Position numbers and translations under genes: made by a program. From NCBI GenBank assembly GCA_017883025.1, contig JADGOH010000011.1, positions 1 to 32,282 of the forward strand: DNA of 32,282 bases. Direction: 5' to 3'. This stretch comes from Acidimicrobiales bacterium (GTDB lineage: Bacteria > Actinomycetota > Acidimicrobiia > Acidimicrobiales > RAAP-2). The notes beneath the pieces were generated by a model, which saw only the letters and a program-made list of their open reading frames with translations, was not told the DNA's origin and ran no database searches. This document shows, one piece after another, positions 10,106-17,202 of this stretch (the stretch's first letter is position 1; each line of letters starts with the position of its first letter).

Positions 10106-10576
10106 TCAGTCCCCGTCACTGTCGCTGTTGGTGTCGGGCAGCCCGGTCAGCAGGTGCTGGCTGAGGTCGCCCACCAGGTCGATGAGGAAGCGCCGCTCGG
10201 CGAAGCGCCAGACGCCGTCCTCGCGGACGAAGGCGTCCCGGTACCGGCCGGCGATGACCGGTTGGAGTGGGAGCGCCGGCACCTGCTGCAGCACCGTGAA
10301 GTAGGACCGGCCGGTGGCCGTGCCGGCCTCTTCGTCGACCTCGATGATGAGGTTGGTGGTGACGTGCTTGGTGCGGGGCGTGCCGTCGGGGTAGCGGCGC
10401 GTCGTCGAGGTGAACATCGCCACCACGGCGTCGTGGCCGGACAGCGATAGCGGGCTGTCGGCCGAGCCGACATCGGCTCGGGCCAGCAGGGCGCCCAGGC
10501 CGTCGAAGTCGCCGCCGTCGATCAGCTCGGCGTAGCGGTGGACGAGGTTCTGGATCTGGACGGCGGCATCTGTCAC
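10106..10576 (-). CDS. NTF2-fold / SnoaL-like protein
   Basis: A 156-residue small alpha+beta barrel protein of the nuclear-transport-factor-2-like superfamily. The N-terminal helix 'IQNLVHRYAELIDGGDFDGLGALL' is followed by 'TKHVTTNLIIEVDEEAGTA', the His-containing strand common in the SnoaL_4-type group, and by 'GRYRDAFVREDGVWRFAERR'. Family members are isomerases, dehydratases, cyclases or non-catalytic partners, so a reaction cannot be assigned. The start is GTG 10576 because AGGAG lies 6 nt before it; a longer frame to 10648 begins with a Pro/Arg-rich stretch unlike the family. An acidic tail (NSDSDGD) ends the protein. It lies 34 nt after a ketosteroid-isomerase-like gene, apparently in the same operon. 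Confidence 0.85.
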   Translation of the reverse strand: MTDAAVQIQNLVHRYAELIDGGDFDGLGALLARADVGSADSPLSLSGHDAVVAMFTSTTRRYPDGTPRTKHVTTNLIIEVDEEAGTATGRSYFTVLQQVPALPLQPVIAGRYRDAFVREDGVWRFAERRFLIDLVGDLSQHLLTGLPDTNSDSDGD

Positions 10577-10610
10577 GGGTCGCTCCTGGTTGGTGGCCGG
10601 TCCGGGTCGA

Positions 10611-10988
10611 TCAGGCGAACGAGACGTCGGCGTCGTCCCAGTACGCATGGGCCGACGCGAACCGGCCGTCGTCGGCTGCCTCGAACACCTCGATGCCGGA
10701 GATCTGCATCGTGCCCCCGCCGAGTGACACGCTGATCACGAAGTCGATGGCGACCGTGGACGCGCAGGTGTGGATGTCGACCGCCTGGAAGTGCCACCCC
10801 TCACTGGCGGCGATGCCGTCGGCAAAGAACGTGGCGATCGCGTGGCGCCCCACGTTGGGCGGCGCCGAGGCCGGGTCGGCCTGGACGGCATCCTCGGTGA
10901 ACAGGGCGGCGATGGCGGAAGGGTCCCGGCCGTTGATCGTCTCCACGTAGTGGTCGATGGCCATGCGGAGCTCGTCGGGGGTGGGCAC
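10611..10988 (-). CDS. Ketosteroid isomerase-like NTF2-fold protein
   Basis: A 125-residue protein resembling bacterial delta5-3-ketosteroid isomerase in size and layout. The Comamonas enzyme uses Tyr14, Asp38 and Asp99. Here Tyr14 (DHYVETINGRD) and Asp38 (VQADPAS) occupy the same places, and Glu100 (ISGIEVFEA) stands where the second acid is expected. In that family Asp38 shuttles a proton between C4 and C6 of the steroid while the tyrosine and second acid hold the oxyanion. The match suggests an isomerase for an unsaturated ketone, but many NTF2-like proteins keep this look without the activity. The start is GTG 10988, with GGAGG 4 nt upstream; the longer frame to 11084 would overlap fabI. 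It sits 49 nt after fabI. Confidence 0.82.
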   Translation of the reverse strand: MPTPDELRMAIDHYVETINGRDPSAIAALFTEDAVQADPASAPPNVGRHAIATFFADGIAASEGWHFQAVDIHTCASTVAIDFVISVSLGGGTMQISGIEVFEAADDGRFASAHAYWDDADVSFA

Positions 10989-11037
10989 GGTGCCTCCAGG
11001 CGTTCGGGTGCGGGTGGGTGCGGGTCGGTGCGCCGGC

Positions 11038-11826
11038 TCAGGCGCCCATGGCGTGGACGCCGCCGTCGACGTGGAGGATCTCACCGGTGGTCATCGGCAG
11101 CAGTTCGGAGAGCAGCGCCAGACAGGCCCGGGCCACGACGTCGGTGTCGAGCACGTCCCAGCCCAGCGGCGCCCGCTCGGCCCAGGTGTCCTCGAAGGCG
11201 GCGAACCCCGGGATCGACTTGGCCGCCATGGTCTTGACCGGCCCCGCCGCCACCAGGTTCACCCGGACCCGGTCGGACCCGAGGTCACGTGCAAGGTACC
11301 GGGCCAATGACTCGAGGGCGGCCTTGGACACGCCCATCCAGTCGTAGGCGGGCCATGCCACCGTGGCGTCGAAGTCGAGACCGACCACCGAGGCGCCGGG
11401 CCGGCCGTCGGCGCCCGCGGCCACCAGCATCGGACGGAAGGCCTCGACCAAGGCCTTCAGTGAGTACGCCGACACATGGAGGGCGACCTGGACCTGCTCC
11501 CAGTCGGCCTGGAAGATGTCGCCGCCGAGGCACTCGGGCGGGGCGTAGCCGATTGCGTGGACCAGGCCGTCGAGGCGGTCCCACCGTTCGCCGAGGGCCG
11601 CCGCCGCCGCGGCCACCTGCGCGGGCTCGGTGACGTCGATCTCGAGCACCTCGGCCTCGACCGGCAGCTTGCGGGACGTGCGGCGGGTGAGCGACAGACC
11701 CCGCCCGGCACCGCTCAGCACGACCTCGGCACCTTCCTGCTGGGCCGTCCGGGCCACGGCGAAGGCGAGCGAGGCGTCGGTCAGCACGCCGGTCACGAGG
11801 ATGCGCTTGCCGTCGAGGAGTCCCAT
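11038..11826 (-). CDS. fabI: Enoyl-[acyl-carrier-protein] reductase, FabI/InhA type
   Basis: A 262-residue SDR-type enoyl-ACP reductase that reduces trans-2-enoyl-ACP with NADH in the last step of each fatty-acid elongation cycle. It begins 'MGLLDGKRILVTGVLTDASLA', close to InhA of mycobacteria. The catalytic Tyr161 and Lys168 show the FabI spacing Y-x6-K (YDWMGVSK), following 'GLDFDATVAWPA'. 'AAGPVKTMAAKSIPGF' (193-208) is the substrate-binding region containing the InhA Thr196 equivalent. ATG 11826 is chosen because a longer frame upstream has no family match. A -10 box TACCCT lies 8 nt before the ATG. In mycobacteria inhA follows mabA (fabG1); here fabI instead heads two NTF2-like genes. 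Confidence 0.93.
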   Translation of the reverse strand: MGLLDGKRILVTGVLTDASLAFAVARTAQQEGAEVVLSGAGRGLSLTRRTSRKLPVEAEVLEIDVTEPAQVAAAAAALGERWDRLDGLVHAIGYAPPECLGGDIFQADWEQVQVALHVSAYSLKALVEAFRPMLVAAGADGRPGASVVGLDFDATVAWPAYDWMGVSKAALESLARYLARDLGSDRVRVNLVAAGPVKTMAAKSIPGFAAFEDTWAERAPLGWDVLDTDVVARACLALLSELLPMTTGEILHVDGGVHAMGA

Positions 11827-11834
11827 GCGCCGAC

Positions 11835-11840
11835 AGGGTA
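11835..11840 (-). promoter_or_regulatory. Near-leaderless -10 box of fabI
   Basis: TACCCT on the minus strand, 8 nt before ATG 11826, with no Shine-Dalgarno in between. The 113-bp gap to the divergent npdG also holds the npdG -10 box at its other end, so both promoters face outward from one short region. Confidence 0.45.
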
Positions 11841-11926
11841 CTGCCGGCGCCGGCCGGGGGTGGCGACACCTGTGGCACCAGGGAGTGGGGCGGAGCCGCT
11901 GTGTCGGGGTCAGGGGGTGGTGCGCG

Positions 11927-11932
11927 TAGGGT
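11927..11932 (+). promoter_or_regulatory. Leaderless -10 box of npdG
   Basis: TAGGGT is followed by 7 nt and then ATG 11940, placing the predicted transcription start at the start codon. No Shine-Dalgarno is present. Confidence 0.55.
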
Positions 11933-11939
11933 AGCGGCC

Positions 11940-12599
11940 ATGCGAATCGGAATCCTTGGTGGAACGGGCCCTGCCGGACGGGGACTGGCCGTTCGCCTGG
12001 CCGCTGCCGGCGATGTCGTGGTCCTCGGGTCACGTGACGCCGAGCGCGCCGCAGGAGTGGCCGCGGGACTGGTCGATGCCTGGCCCCATCGGGCGCTCGC
12101 CATCACCGGGGCGTCCAACGAGCACTGTGCGAGCGCCGACCTGGTGGTCATGGCCACCCCGTGGGACGGCGCCGTGGCCACGGTCAAGCCGCTGGCCGAC
12201 GCGCTAGCCGGCAAGGTCGTGGTCTCGATGGCGAACGCGCTGGTCAAGGAGGGCAAGGAGTTCCTGGCGCTGGTGCCCCCCCGGGGGTCGGTGGCCGCCA
12301 CCCTGCAGGCCGTACTCCCCAAGTCGCTGGTGTCGGCGTCGTTCCACCACCTGCCCGCCTCGGAGATGGAGAAGTTGGACGCGCCCATGGCGGCCGACGT
12401 CCTGGTCTGTTCGGACCACGCCGAGGCGAGCGAGGCCACGGTGGCGCTGGTCGACCGGATCGAGGGCCTCCGGGGGATCGACGCCGGGAGCCTGTCCCAG
12501 GCGGCGGCCATCGAGGCGTTCACGGCGGTGCTCATCACCGTGAACATCCGCCACAAGGTCCACGCCGCGGTGCAGTTGGCCGGGTTCCCCGAGGCGTGA
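11940..12599 (+). CDS. npdG: NADPH-dependent F420 reductase
   Basis: A 219-residue cytosolic oxidoreductase that moves hydride between NADP(H) and the deazaflavin coenzyme F420. The N-terminal Rossmann motif 'MRIGILGGTGPAGRGLAVRL' with 'GSRD' after the second strand (NADP 2'-phosphate site) is the hallmark of this family. 'ADLVVMATPWDG' and 'SASFHHLPASEM' further along fit as well. Length is normal. ATG 11940 is favoured over an upstream in-frame start because a -10 box ends 7 nt before it. It indicates that the organism makes coenzyme F420, used by many actinobacterial reductases. It precedes mshC by 19 nt and is probably cotranscribed with it. Confidence 0.9.
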   Translation: MRIGILGGTGPAGRGLAVRLAAAGDVVVLGSRDAERAAGVAAGLVDAWPHRALAITGASNEHCASADLVVMATPWDGAVATVKPLADALAGKVVVSMANALVKEGKEFLALVPPRGSVAATLQAVLPKSLVSASFHHLPASEMEKLDAPMAADVLVCSDHAEASEATVALVDRIEGLRGIDAGSLSQAAAIEAFTAVLITVNIRHKVHAAVQLAGFPEA

Positions 12600-12618
12600 G
12601 CGACCGGACCGTCGTCGC

Positions 12619-13773
12619 GTGATCCATCTCTACGACACCGCCCGACGGGCGGTCGTCCCGTTCGAGCCCGGTGAGACGGTAACGCTCTACTCGTGCGGGA
12701 TCACCCCGTACGACTCGGCGCACCTCGGCCACGCCCAGGTGTACCTCACCTTCGACATCCTCCAGCGACGGCTGCGCGACCTCGGCCACGAGACGCGGTG
12801 CGTCCGCAACGTCACCGACGTCGACGACGACATCCTCCGCAAAGCGCGTGAGCTCGGGGTCCACTACCTCGACCTGGCGGCAGAGGAGATCGCCCGGTTC
12901 GACCGGGACATGGACGCGCTCGGTCTGATTCCGGCGTGGTCCGAGCCCCGGGCGACCTCGGCAATCGCCGAGATCCTGACCCTGATCGGCGCCGTGCTCG
13001 ACTCCGGCAACGCCTACCAGGCGGCCGGTGCCGTCTACTTCGATGTCACCACGTTCCCCCGCTTCGGCGAGGTGAGCCACTTCGACCACTCCACCATGCT
13101 GGCCATGGCCGCCGAGCATGGCGGCAACCCGAACGACCCGAACAAGCGCAATCCGCTCGACTTCGTGCTGTGGCAGCCATCCCTGTCCGACGAGCCGTCG
13201 TGGGAGTCGCGCTGGGGCCCAGGCCGGCCCGGTTGGCATATCGAGTGCTCGGCGCTGGTGCTGCGCGAGCTTGGCGAGACCATCGACGTCCACGGCGGGG
13301 GGCGCGACCTGGTCTTCCCCCACCACGAATGTGAGACAGCGCAGTCCGAGGCGGCCACCGGGGCCCCGTTCGTGCGCCAGTGGCTCCATGTCGGCCTGGT
13401 GGGCCTGGACGGCACCAAGATGTCCAAGTCGCTCGGCAACCTCGTGTTCGTCGGCGACCTGCTGCAGGCGTGGGAGCCCGCCGTGGTCCGGCTCGCCCTG
13501 CTGTCGCACCACTACCGCCCCGACTGGGAGTGGTCGCACCAGGACCTCCTCGACGCCGCTTCCCGTCTGGCCGCCTGGCGCGCCGTGAGCGGACCCGCCG
13601 ACCCGGACGGGCCGACGGCACTTCTCGGGTCGGACGAGGACGGGCTCTGGCGGGTACGTGGGTTCCTCGACGACGACCTCGACACGCCCGGCGCCCTGGC
13701 CGCCCTCGACGACGAGGCCACCCTCGGCCGATCCGTGGTCCAGGGGGCCTCACTGCTGGGCGTTACCCTGTAG
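12619..13773 (+). CDS. mshC: Cysteine-inositol-glucosamine ligase of mycothiol synthesis (CysS-like)
   Basis: A 384-residue ATP-dependent ligase that joins cysteine to GlcN-myo-inositol, the third committed step of mycothiol synthesis. It descends from class I cysteinyl-tRNA synthetase. The nucleotide motif reads HLGH (35-38) within 'CGITPYDSAHLGHA', where CGITPYD is typical of MshC, while CysS usually has CGPTVYD. KMSKS is at 267-271. Zinc ligands are probably Cys26, Cys210 (WHIECSA) and His235. 'RLALLSHHYRPDWEW' near 291-305 is also MshC-like. The C-terminal anticodon-binding domain of CysS is absent. It is about 25-30 residues shorter than usual MshC, mostly at the N-terminus. Start GTG 12619 has no clear Shine-Dalgarno and is uncertain. 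A minor CysS paralogue is the alternative. Confidence 0.83.
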   Translation: MIHLYDTARRAVVPFEPGETVTLYSCGITPYDSAHLGHAQVYLTFDILQRRLRDLGHETRCVRNVTDVDDDILRKARELGVHYLDLAAEEIARFDRDMDALGLIPAWSEPRATSAIAEILTLIGAVLDSGNAYQAAGAVYFDVTTFPRFGEVSHFDHSTMLAMAAEHGGNPNDPNKRNPLDFVLWQPSLSDEPSWESRWGPGRPGWHIECSALVLRELGETIDVHGGGRDLVFPHHECETAQSEAATGAPFVRQWLHVGLVGLDGTKMSKSLGNLVFVGDLLQAWEPAVVRLALLSHHYRPDWEWSHQDLLDAASRLAAWRAVSGPADPDGPTALLGSDEDGLWRVRGFLDDDLDTPGALAALDDEATLGRSVVQGASLLGVTL

Positions 13774-13794
13774 GCGGGACGTTCCGCCACGGTA

Positions 13795-13807
13795 GGCCCG
13801 TCGGGCC
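13795..13807. terminator. Small hairpin downstream of mshC
   Basis: GGCCC-GTC-GGGCC forms a 5-bp stem within a longer GC-rich stretch (13795-13845). It lies in the 126-bp gap between mshC and thrS and could slow or end transcription; the evidence is weak. Confidence 0.25.
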
Positions 13808-13851
13808 GAGGCCCGGCTGCGGCGCCCGGGGCCGGCACCGTCCACGGCTCG

Positions 13852-13890
13852 GCGTCAACCGACTGCGTCCACCTACTGCGTCAACGAAAG
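13852..13890 (+). repeat. 13-bp tandem repeat ahead of thrS
   Basis: Units starting at 13852, 13865 and 13878 begin GCGTCAACC, GCGTCCACC and GCGTCAACG, with an exact 13-bp period. The first two share 11 of 13 positions; the third degenerates into the thrS ribosome-binding site GAAAGG (13886-13891). No T-box anti-terminator sequence is present in the gap. Confidence 0.75.
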
Positions 13891-13899
13891 GCACCACCC

Positions 13900-15891
13900 A
13901 TGGCAGGCGTCACCGTCCGACTCCCCGACGGCAGCACCAAGGAGTTCGAGCCGGGCACCTCGGCCCTGCAGTTCGCCCAGTCGATCGGCCCCCGCCTGGC
14001 CAAGGCGGCCGTGGCGGCCACATTCGACGGGGAGCCGGTCGACCTGTCGCGCACCCTGCCGGACGGCGCCGAGGTGACCGTGGTGACGGCCACCACGCCG
14101 CTCGGCCGTGAGATCCTGCGCCACTCGACGGCCCACGTACTGGCCCAGGCAGTGCTGCGACTGTGGCCGGGCGCCCACTTCGCCATCGGCCCGGTCATCG
14201 AGGACGGCTTCTACTACGACTTCGAGCTGCCCGGCGGGGTCCACTTCACCGACGACGACCTGGACCGGATCGCCACGGAGATGCGCGCCATCATGGCCGA
14301 GGACCAGCCGTTCGTCCGCCACGAGCACTCCATCGCCGAGGGCCTCGAGCTCTTCGGCGACCAGCCGTTCAAGCGCGAGATCATCGAGGCCGTCGGGGCC
14401 GGCCAGGACGAGGTGGACGTGGCGGCCGAGGGAGCGGGCGAACACGGGGTGTCGACGTACTGGAATTCGCCGGCCTTCACCGACCTGTGCCGCGGGCCCC
14501 ATGTGCCCTCGACCGGCGCCCTCGGCCATTTCGCCCTGATGCGGGTGGCCGGCGCCTATTGGCGGGGTGACGAGAAGCGCCAGCAGCTGCAGCGCGTGTA
14601 CGGCACGGCGTGGGAGACCGACGAGGCCGTCGCCGAGCACCTGCACCGCCTGGCCGAAGCGGAAAAGCGCGACCACCGGAAGCTCGGCGTCGAGCTCGAC
14701 CTGTTCAGCTTTCCCCACGAGCTCGGCGGCGGGCTGGCGGTGTGGCACCCGAAGGGCGGCATCGTCCGCAAACTGATGGAGGACTACAGCCGCGAGCGGC
14801 ACGCCGCCGGCGGGTACGAGTTCGTCGTGACCCCGCACCTGGCCAACGCCAACCTGTTCGAGACCTCTGGCCACCTGGGCTTCTACAAGGACGGGATGTA
14901 CCCGCCCATGGAGATGGACAACGGGACGTACTACCCGAAGCCCATGAACTGCCCGATCCACTGCCTGATCTACGCCAGCCGCCAGCGGAGCTACCGCGAG
15001 CTGCCGCTCCGGCTGTTCGAGCTCGGCACGGTGTACCGGTACGAGCGGGCCGGCACCCTCCACGGCCTCATGCGGATCCGGGGCTTCACCCAGGACGACA
15101 GCCACATCTACTGCACCGAGGACCAGCTCCAGGAGGAGATCGGCTCGCTGCTCGACTTCGTGATGAGTGTGCTGACCGCCTTCGGGTTCACCGAGTTCAC
15201 CGCCAACCTGTCGACCAAGGACCCCGACAAGTACGTCGGCAGTGACGAGATCTGGGACAAGGCGACCGACGCGCTGCGCCTCGCCCTCGACCACAGTGGC
15301 CTGCCGTACGAGACCAAGGAGGGCGACGCCGCCTTCTACGGCCCGAAGATCGACATCGACGTCCGCGACGCCATCGGTCGGACGTGGCAGCTGAGCACCA
15401 TCCAGTGCGACTTCAACCACCCGGAGCGCTTCGGGCTCGAGTACGTCGGGGCCGACAATGCCCGTCACCGGCCGATCATGTTGCACCGGGCGCTGTTCGG
15501 TTCGATCGAGCGGTTCTTCGCCATTCTTGTCGAGCACTACGCCGGCGCCCTGCCGGCGTGGCTGTCGCCCGAGCAGGTGCGCGTCCTCGGCGTCCGGAAC
15601 GACCACCAGGGCTATGCCGAGGAGGTGGCCGCCGGCCTGCGCGGCCGAGGCGTGCGAGTCAGCGTCGATCCTGCAGACGAGCCACTCAACGCCCGGATCC
15701 GACGGGCCAAGCTCGAGAAGCTGCCCTACATTCTCGTCGTCGGCGACGACGATGTGGCGGCAGGCACCGTCGGGGTGAACCGGCGGGGGGGCGAGCGCCC
15801 CGAGCGCGGCGTGCCCCTCGTCGACTTCACCGCGGCGCTGCAGCGCGAGATCGACGAGCGGATCGTTCCCGAGCCGGTCGCCGACGCATGA
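13900..15891 (+). CDS. thrS: Threonine-tRNA ligase
   Basis: A 663-residue class II aminoacyl-tRNA synthetase that charges tRNA-Thr. Domains in order: TGS (about 3-62, 'VTVRLPDGSTKEFEPGTSALQFAQ'), the editing domain with HxxxH (His75, His79) and CxxxH (Cys197, His201) that removes mischarged serine, the catalytic core (about 260-550), and the anticodon-binding domain (about 555-655). The catalytic zinc ligands Cys351 (MNCPIH), His402 (DDSHIYC) and His529 (LHRALFGS) match E. coli Cys334, His385 and His511 in spacing. ATG 13900 has GAAAGG 8 nt upstream. It heads the conserved block thrS-HIT-pgsA-patA-pimA. A 13-bp tandem repeat lies in its leader. Confidence 0.97.
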   Translation: MAGVTVRLPDGSTKEFEPGTSALQFAQSIGPRLAKAAVAATFDGEPVDLSRTLPDGAEVTVVTATTPLGREILRHSTAHVLAQAVLRLWPGAHFAIGPVIEDGFYYDFELPGGVHFTDDDLDRIATEMRAIMAEDQPFVRHEHSIAEGLELFGDQPFKREIIEAVGAGQDEVDVAAEGAGEHGVSTYWNSPAFTDLCRGPHVPSTGALGHFALMRVAGAYWRGDEKRQQLQRVYGTAWETDEAVAEHLHRLAEAEKRDHRKLGVELDLFSFPHELGGGLAVWHPKGGIVRKLMEDYSRERHAAGGYEFVVTPHLANANLFETSGHLGFYKDGMYPPMEMDNGTYYPKPMNCPIHCLIYASRQRSYRELPLRLFELGTVYRYERAGTLHGLMRIRGFTQDDSHIYCTEDQLQEEIGSLLDFVMSVLTAFGFTEFTANLSTKDPDKYVGSDEIWDKATDALRLALDHSGLPYETKEGDAAFYGPKIDIDVRDAIGRTWQLSTIQCDFNHPERFGLEYVGADNARHRPIMLHRALFGSIERFFAILVEHYAGALPAWLSPEQVRVLGVRNDHQGYAEEVAAGLRGRGVRVSVDPADEPLNARIRRAKLEKLPYILVVGDDDVAAGTVGVNRRGGERPERGVPLVDFTAALQREIDERIVPEPVADA

Positions 15892-15904
15892 CCGGGGCCC
15901 ACCG

Positions 15905-16456
15905 GTGAGCCTGGAGCGGATGTGGGCCGGTTGGCGCTCGGCCTATGTTGCCGGGGCCACCGGCGACCCACACGACCTCGGGCCGACCCCGGTCGCGAAG
16001 TCGACCGACGACCCGGACCACTGCGTCTTCTGTCGGATCGCGGCCAGCGGACCGCCGTCGGCGTCCACCGGGGTCCTGTGGGTCGGTCGCACGGTCCTGG
16101 TGGTGCTCAACGCCTATCCGTACGCCAGCGGGCACCTGATGGCCGTCCCCCTGCGCCACGTGGGCGCGCTGGGCGCGCTGACCGACGAGGAGGCCACCGA
16201 GCTGTGGTCGGCCACCCGCACCGGTGTCGCCGCCCTCGAGGCGGCGTACCGGCCGGAAGGGGTCAACCTCGGGGCGAACCTCGGCGAGGCGGCGGGGGCG
16301 GGGATCCCGCGACACCTGCACCTCCACGCCGTGCCCCGCTGGCGGGGCGACACCAACTTCATGACGGCGGTGGCCGACACCCGGGTCCTGCCCGAGACCC
16401 TCGCCTCGAGCTGGGAGCGACTCAGCGCCGTCTGGCCCACGGGCGCCGCCGGGTGA
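15905..16456 (+). CDS. HIT family protein (diadenosine polyphosphate phosphorylase-like)
   Basis: A 183-residue nucleotide-binding protein of the histidine-triad superfamily. The triad HLHLH lies at 137-141 in 'GIPRHLHLHAVPRW', where the central His forms the nucleotidyl intermediate. A CxxC pair (Cys40, Cys43, 'HCVFC') is a possible zinc site. 'NLGANLGEAAGAGIP' precedes the triad as in the mycobacterial homologue (Rv2613c), which is a diadenosine tetraphosphate phosphorylase. It probably degrades Ap4A, which aminoacyl-tRNA synthetases can make as a side product; this suits its place 13 nt after thrS. Start GTG 15905 gives 'MSLERMWAGWRSAYV', matching the family N-terminus, but no Shine-Dalgarno is visible, so coupling to thrS is likely. 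Confidence 0.92.
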   Translation: MSLERMWAGWRSAYVAGATGDPHDLGPTPVAKSTDDPDHCVFCRIAASGPPSASTGVLWVGRTVLVVLNAYPYASGHLMAVPLRHVGALGALTDEEATELWSATRTGVAALEAAYRPEGVNLGANLGEAAGAGIPRHLHLHAVPRWRGDTNFMTAVADTRVLPETLASSWERLSAVWPTGAAG

Positions 16457-16530
16457 GCGCGGACCCAGCCGCCGTCGGATCCGGCGGGGTGCGTGCCGGC
16501 GGAACGTGATGGACCGGGGAACGTGTCCCG

Positions 16531-16585
16531 GCACAACCGTGCGCTGTAGTGGAATCGGAGTCATTGTGGGAACGATCGGTTGTGC
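16531..16585. promoter_or_regulatory. 9-bp inverted repeat arms flanking a possible promoter
   Basis: GCACAACCG (16531-16539) and CGGTTGTGC (16577-16585) are exact reverse complements 37 nt apart, in the 186-bp gap before the VOC gene. A -10-like TGTAGT lies between them. Each arm could be a half-site of a regulator. The gap also holds two weak hairpins (16469-16487 and 16514-16531) and nothing else that I recognise. Confidence 0.45.
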
Positions 16586-16642
16586 AGAGCCGAACGAACG
16601 ACCTGCGACGCGGAAGCACACCACGGCGACGAGGAGGACGAC

Positions 16643-17095
16643 ATGCCGGTGATGGAACTGGGGCACCTGGTGCTGTACGTGCGCGACCTGGAACGGTCGG
16701 CGGCGTTCTACCGTGACGTGCTCGGGTGGGACGTGGCCTTTCCGGTCACGCTCGGGATCCCGGCCGCGGCGTTCTCGTCGGGGCGGACCCACCACGAGCT
16801 GCTGCTGATCGAGGTCGGCGAGGACGCCATGTCCGTGCCCGCCGGCCGCCGGCTCGGCCTGTACCACTTCGGGCTGAAGGTGGGGGACTCCGACGACGAG
16901 CTGCGGACCATGGTGGCCCGGCTGCAGGAGTCCGGCGTCACCATCGTCGGCGCCAGCGACCACACGGTGACCCACAGCTTGTACATCCTCGACCCCGACG
17001 GCAACGAAGTCGAACTGTATATCGACGTGCCCGGCGTCGACTGGCGCTCGGACCCGGACCTGATCATGGCCCCCATCCGCCCCCTCGCCCTCTGA
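16643..17095 (+). CDS. VOC superfamily metalloenzyme (glyoxalase / extradiol dioxygenase-like)
   Basis: A 150-residue vicinal-oxygen-chelate protein with two beta-alpha-beta-beta-beta modules. The predicted metal ligands are His8 (ELGHLVLYV), His75 (GLYHFGLKV) and Glu125 (DGNEVELYID), the two-His-one-Glu pattern of extradiol dioxygenases and related enzymes. The second module ends 'YILDPDGNEVELYID', like the catechol 2,3-dioxygenase subgroup. The substrate is unknown; a small aromatic or a thiol adduct are both possible. ATG 16643 is chosen because GAGGAGG lies 5 nt upstream; the longer frame to 16580 adds 21 residues without family match. The gene is inserted between the HIT and pgsA genes, which are adjacent in mycobacteria. 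Confidence 0.87.
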   Translation: MPVMELGHLVLYVRDLERSAAFYRDVLGWDVAFPVTLGIPAAAFSSGRTHHELLLIEVGEDAMSVPAGRRLGLYHFGLKVGDSDDELRTMVARLQESGVTIVGASDHTVTHSLYILDPDGNEVELYIDVPGVDWRSDPDLIMAPIRPLAL

Positions 17096-17169
17096 GCGCC
17101 TGCGCACGACCCTCCTGACCAGGGAGTTCGCCGCTCCGGGTGCAACCGCTTCCTGGAGTTAGCAGGTGG

Positions 17170-17175
17170 TAGTCT
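17170..17175 (+). promoter_or_regulatory. -10 box of pgsA
   Basis: TAGTCT fits TANNNT. A start near 17182 would give a leader of about 20 nt with AAGGAG ahead of ATG 17203. An imperfect stem CTTGAGG / CCTCTCAAG overlaps the Shine-Dalgarno region. Confidence 0.4.
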
Positions 17176-17202
17176 TGAGGCGGAACCTCTCAAGGAGCGT
17201 GC

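Noticed and set aside
12619-13773. Calling this gene cysS (cysteinyl-tRNA synthetase)
   Set aside because: The CGITPYD motif, the 'HHYRPDWEW' block and the missing anticodon domain fit MshC better, though some CysS-like traits remain.
13774-13899. T-box or other riboswitch upstream of thrS
   Set aside because: The gap is short, has no T-box anti-terminator core and no specifier-loop layout; only tandem repeats and a small hairpin are visible.
13873-15606. 577-codon frame on - opposite thrS
   Set aside because: thrS is unambiguous on +; the minus frame is a high-GC artefact with no recognisable motif.
16453-16509. 18-codon ORF overlapping the HIT stop (GTGA)
   Set aside because: Gly/Ala/Ser-rich, no ribosome-binding site or homology feature; probably chance in GC-rich sequence.
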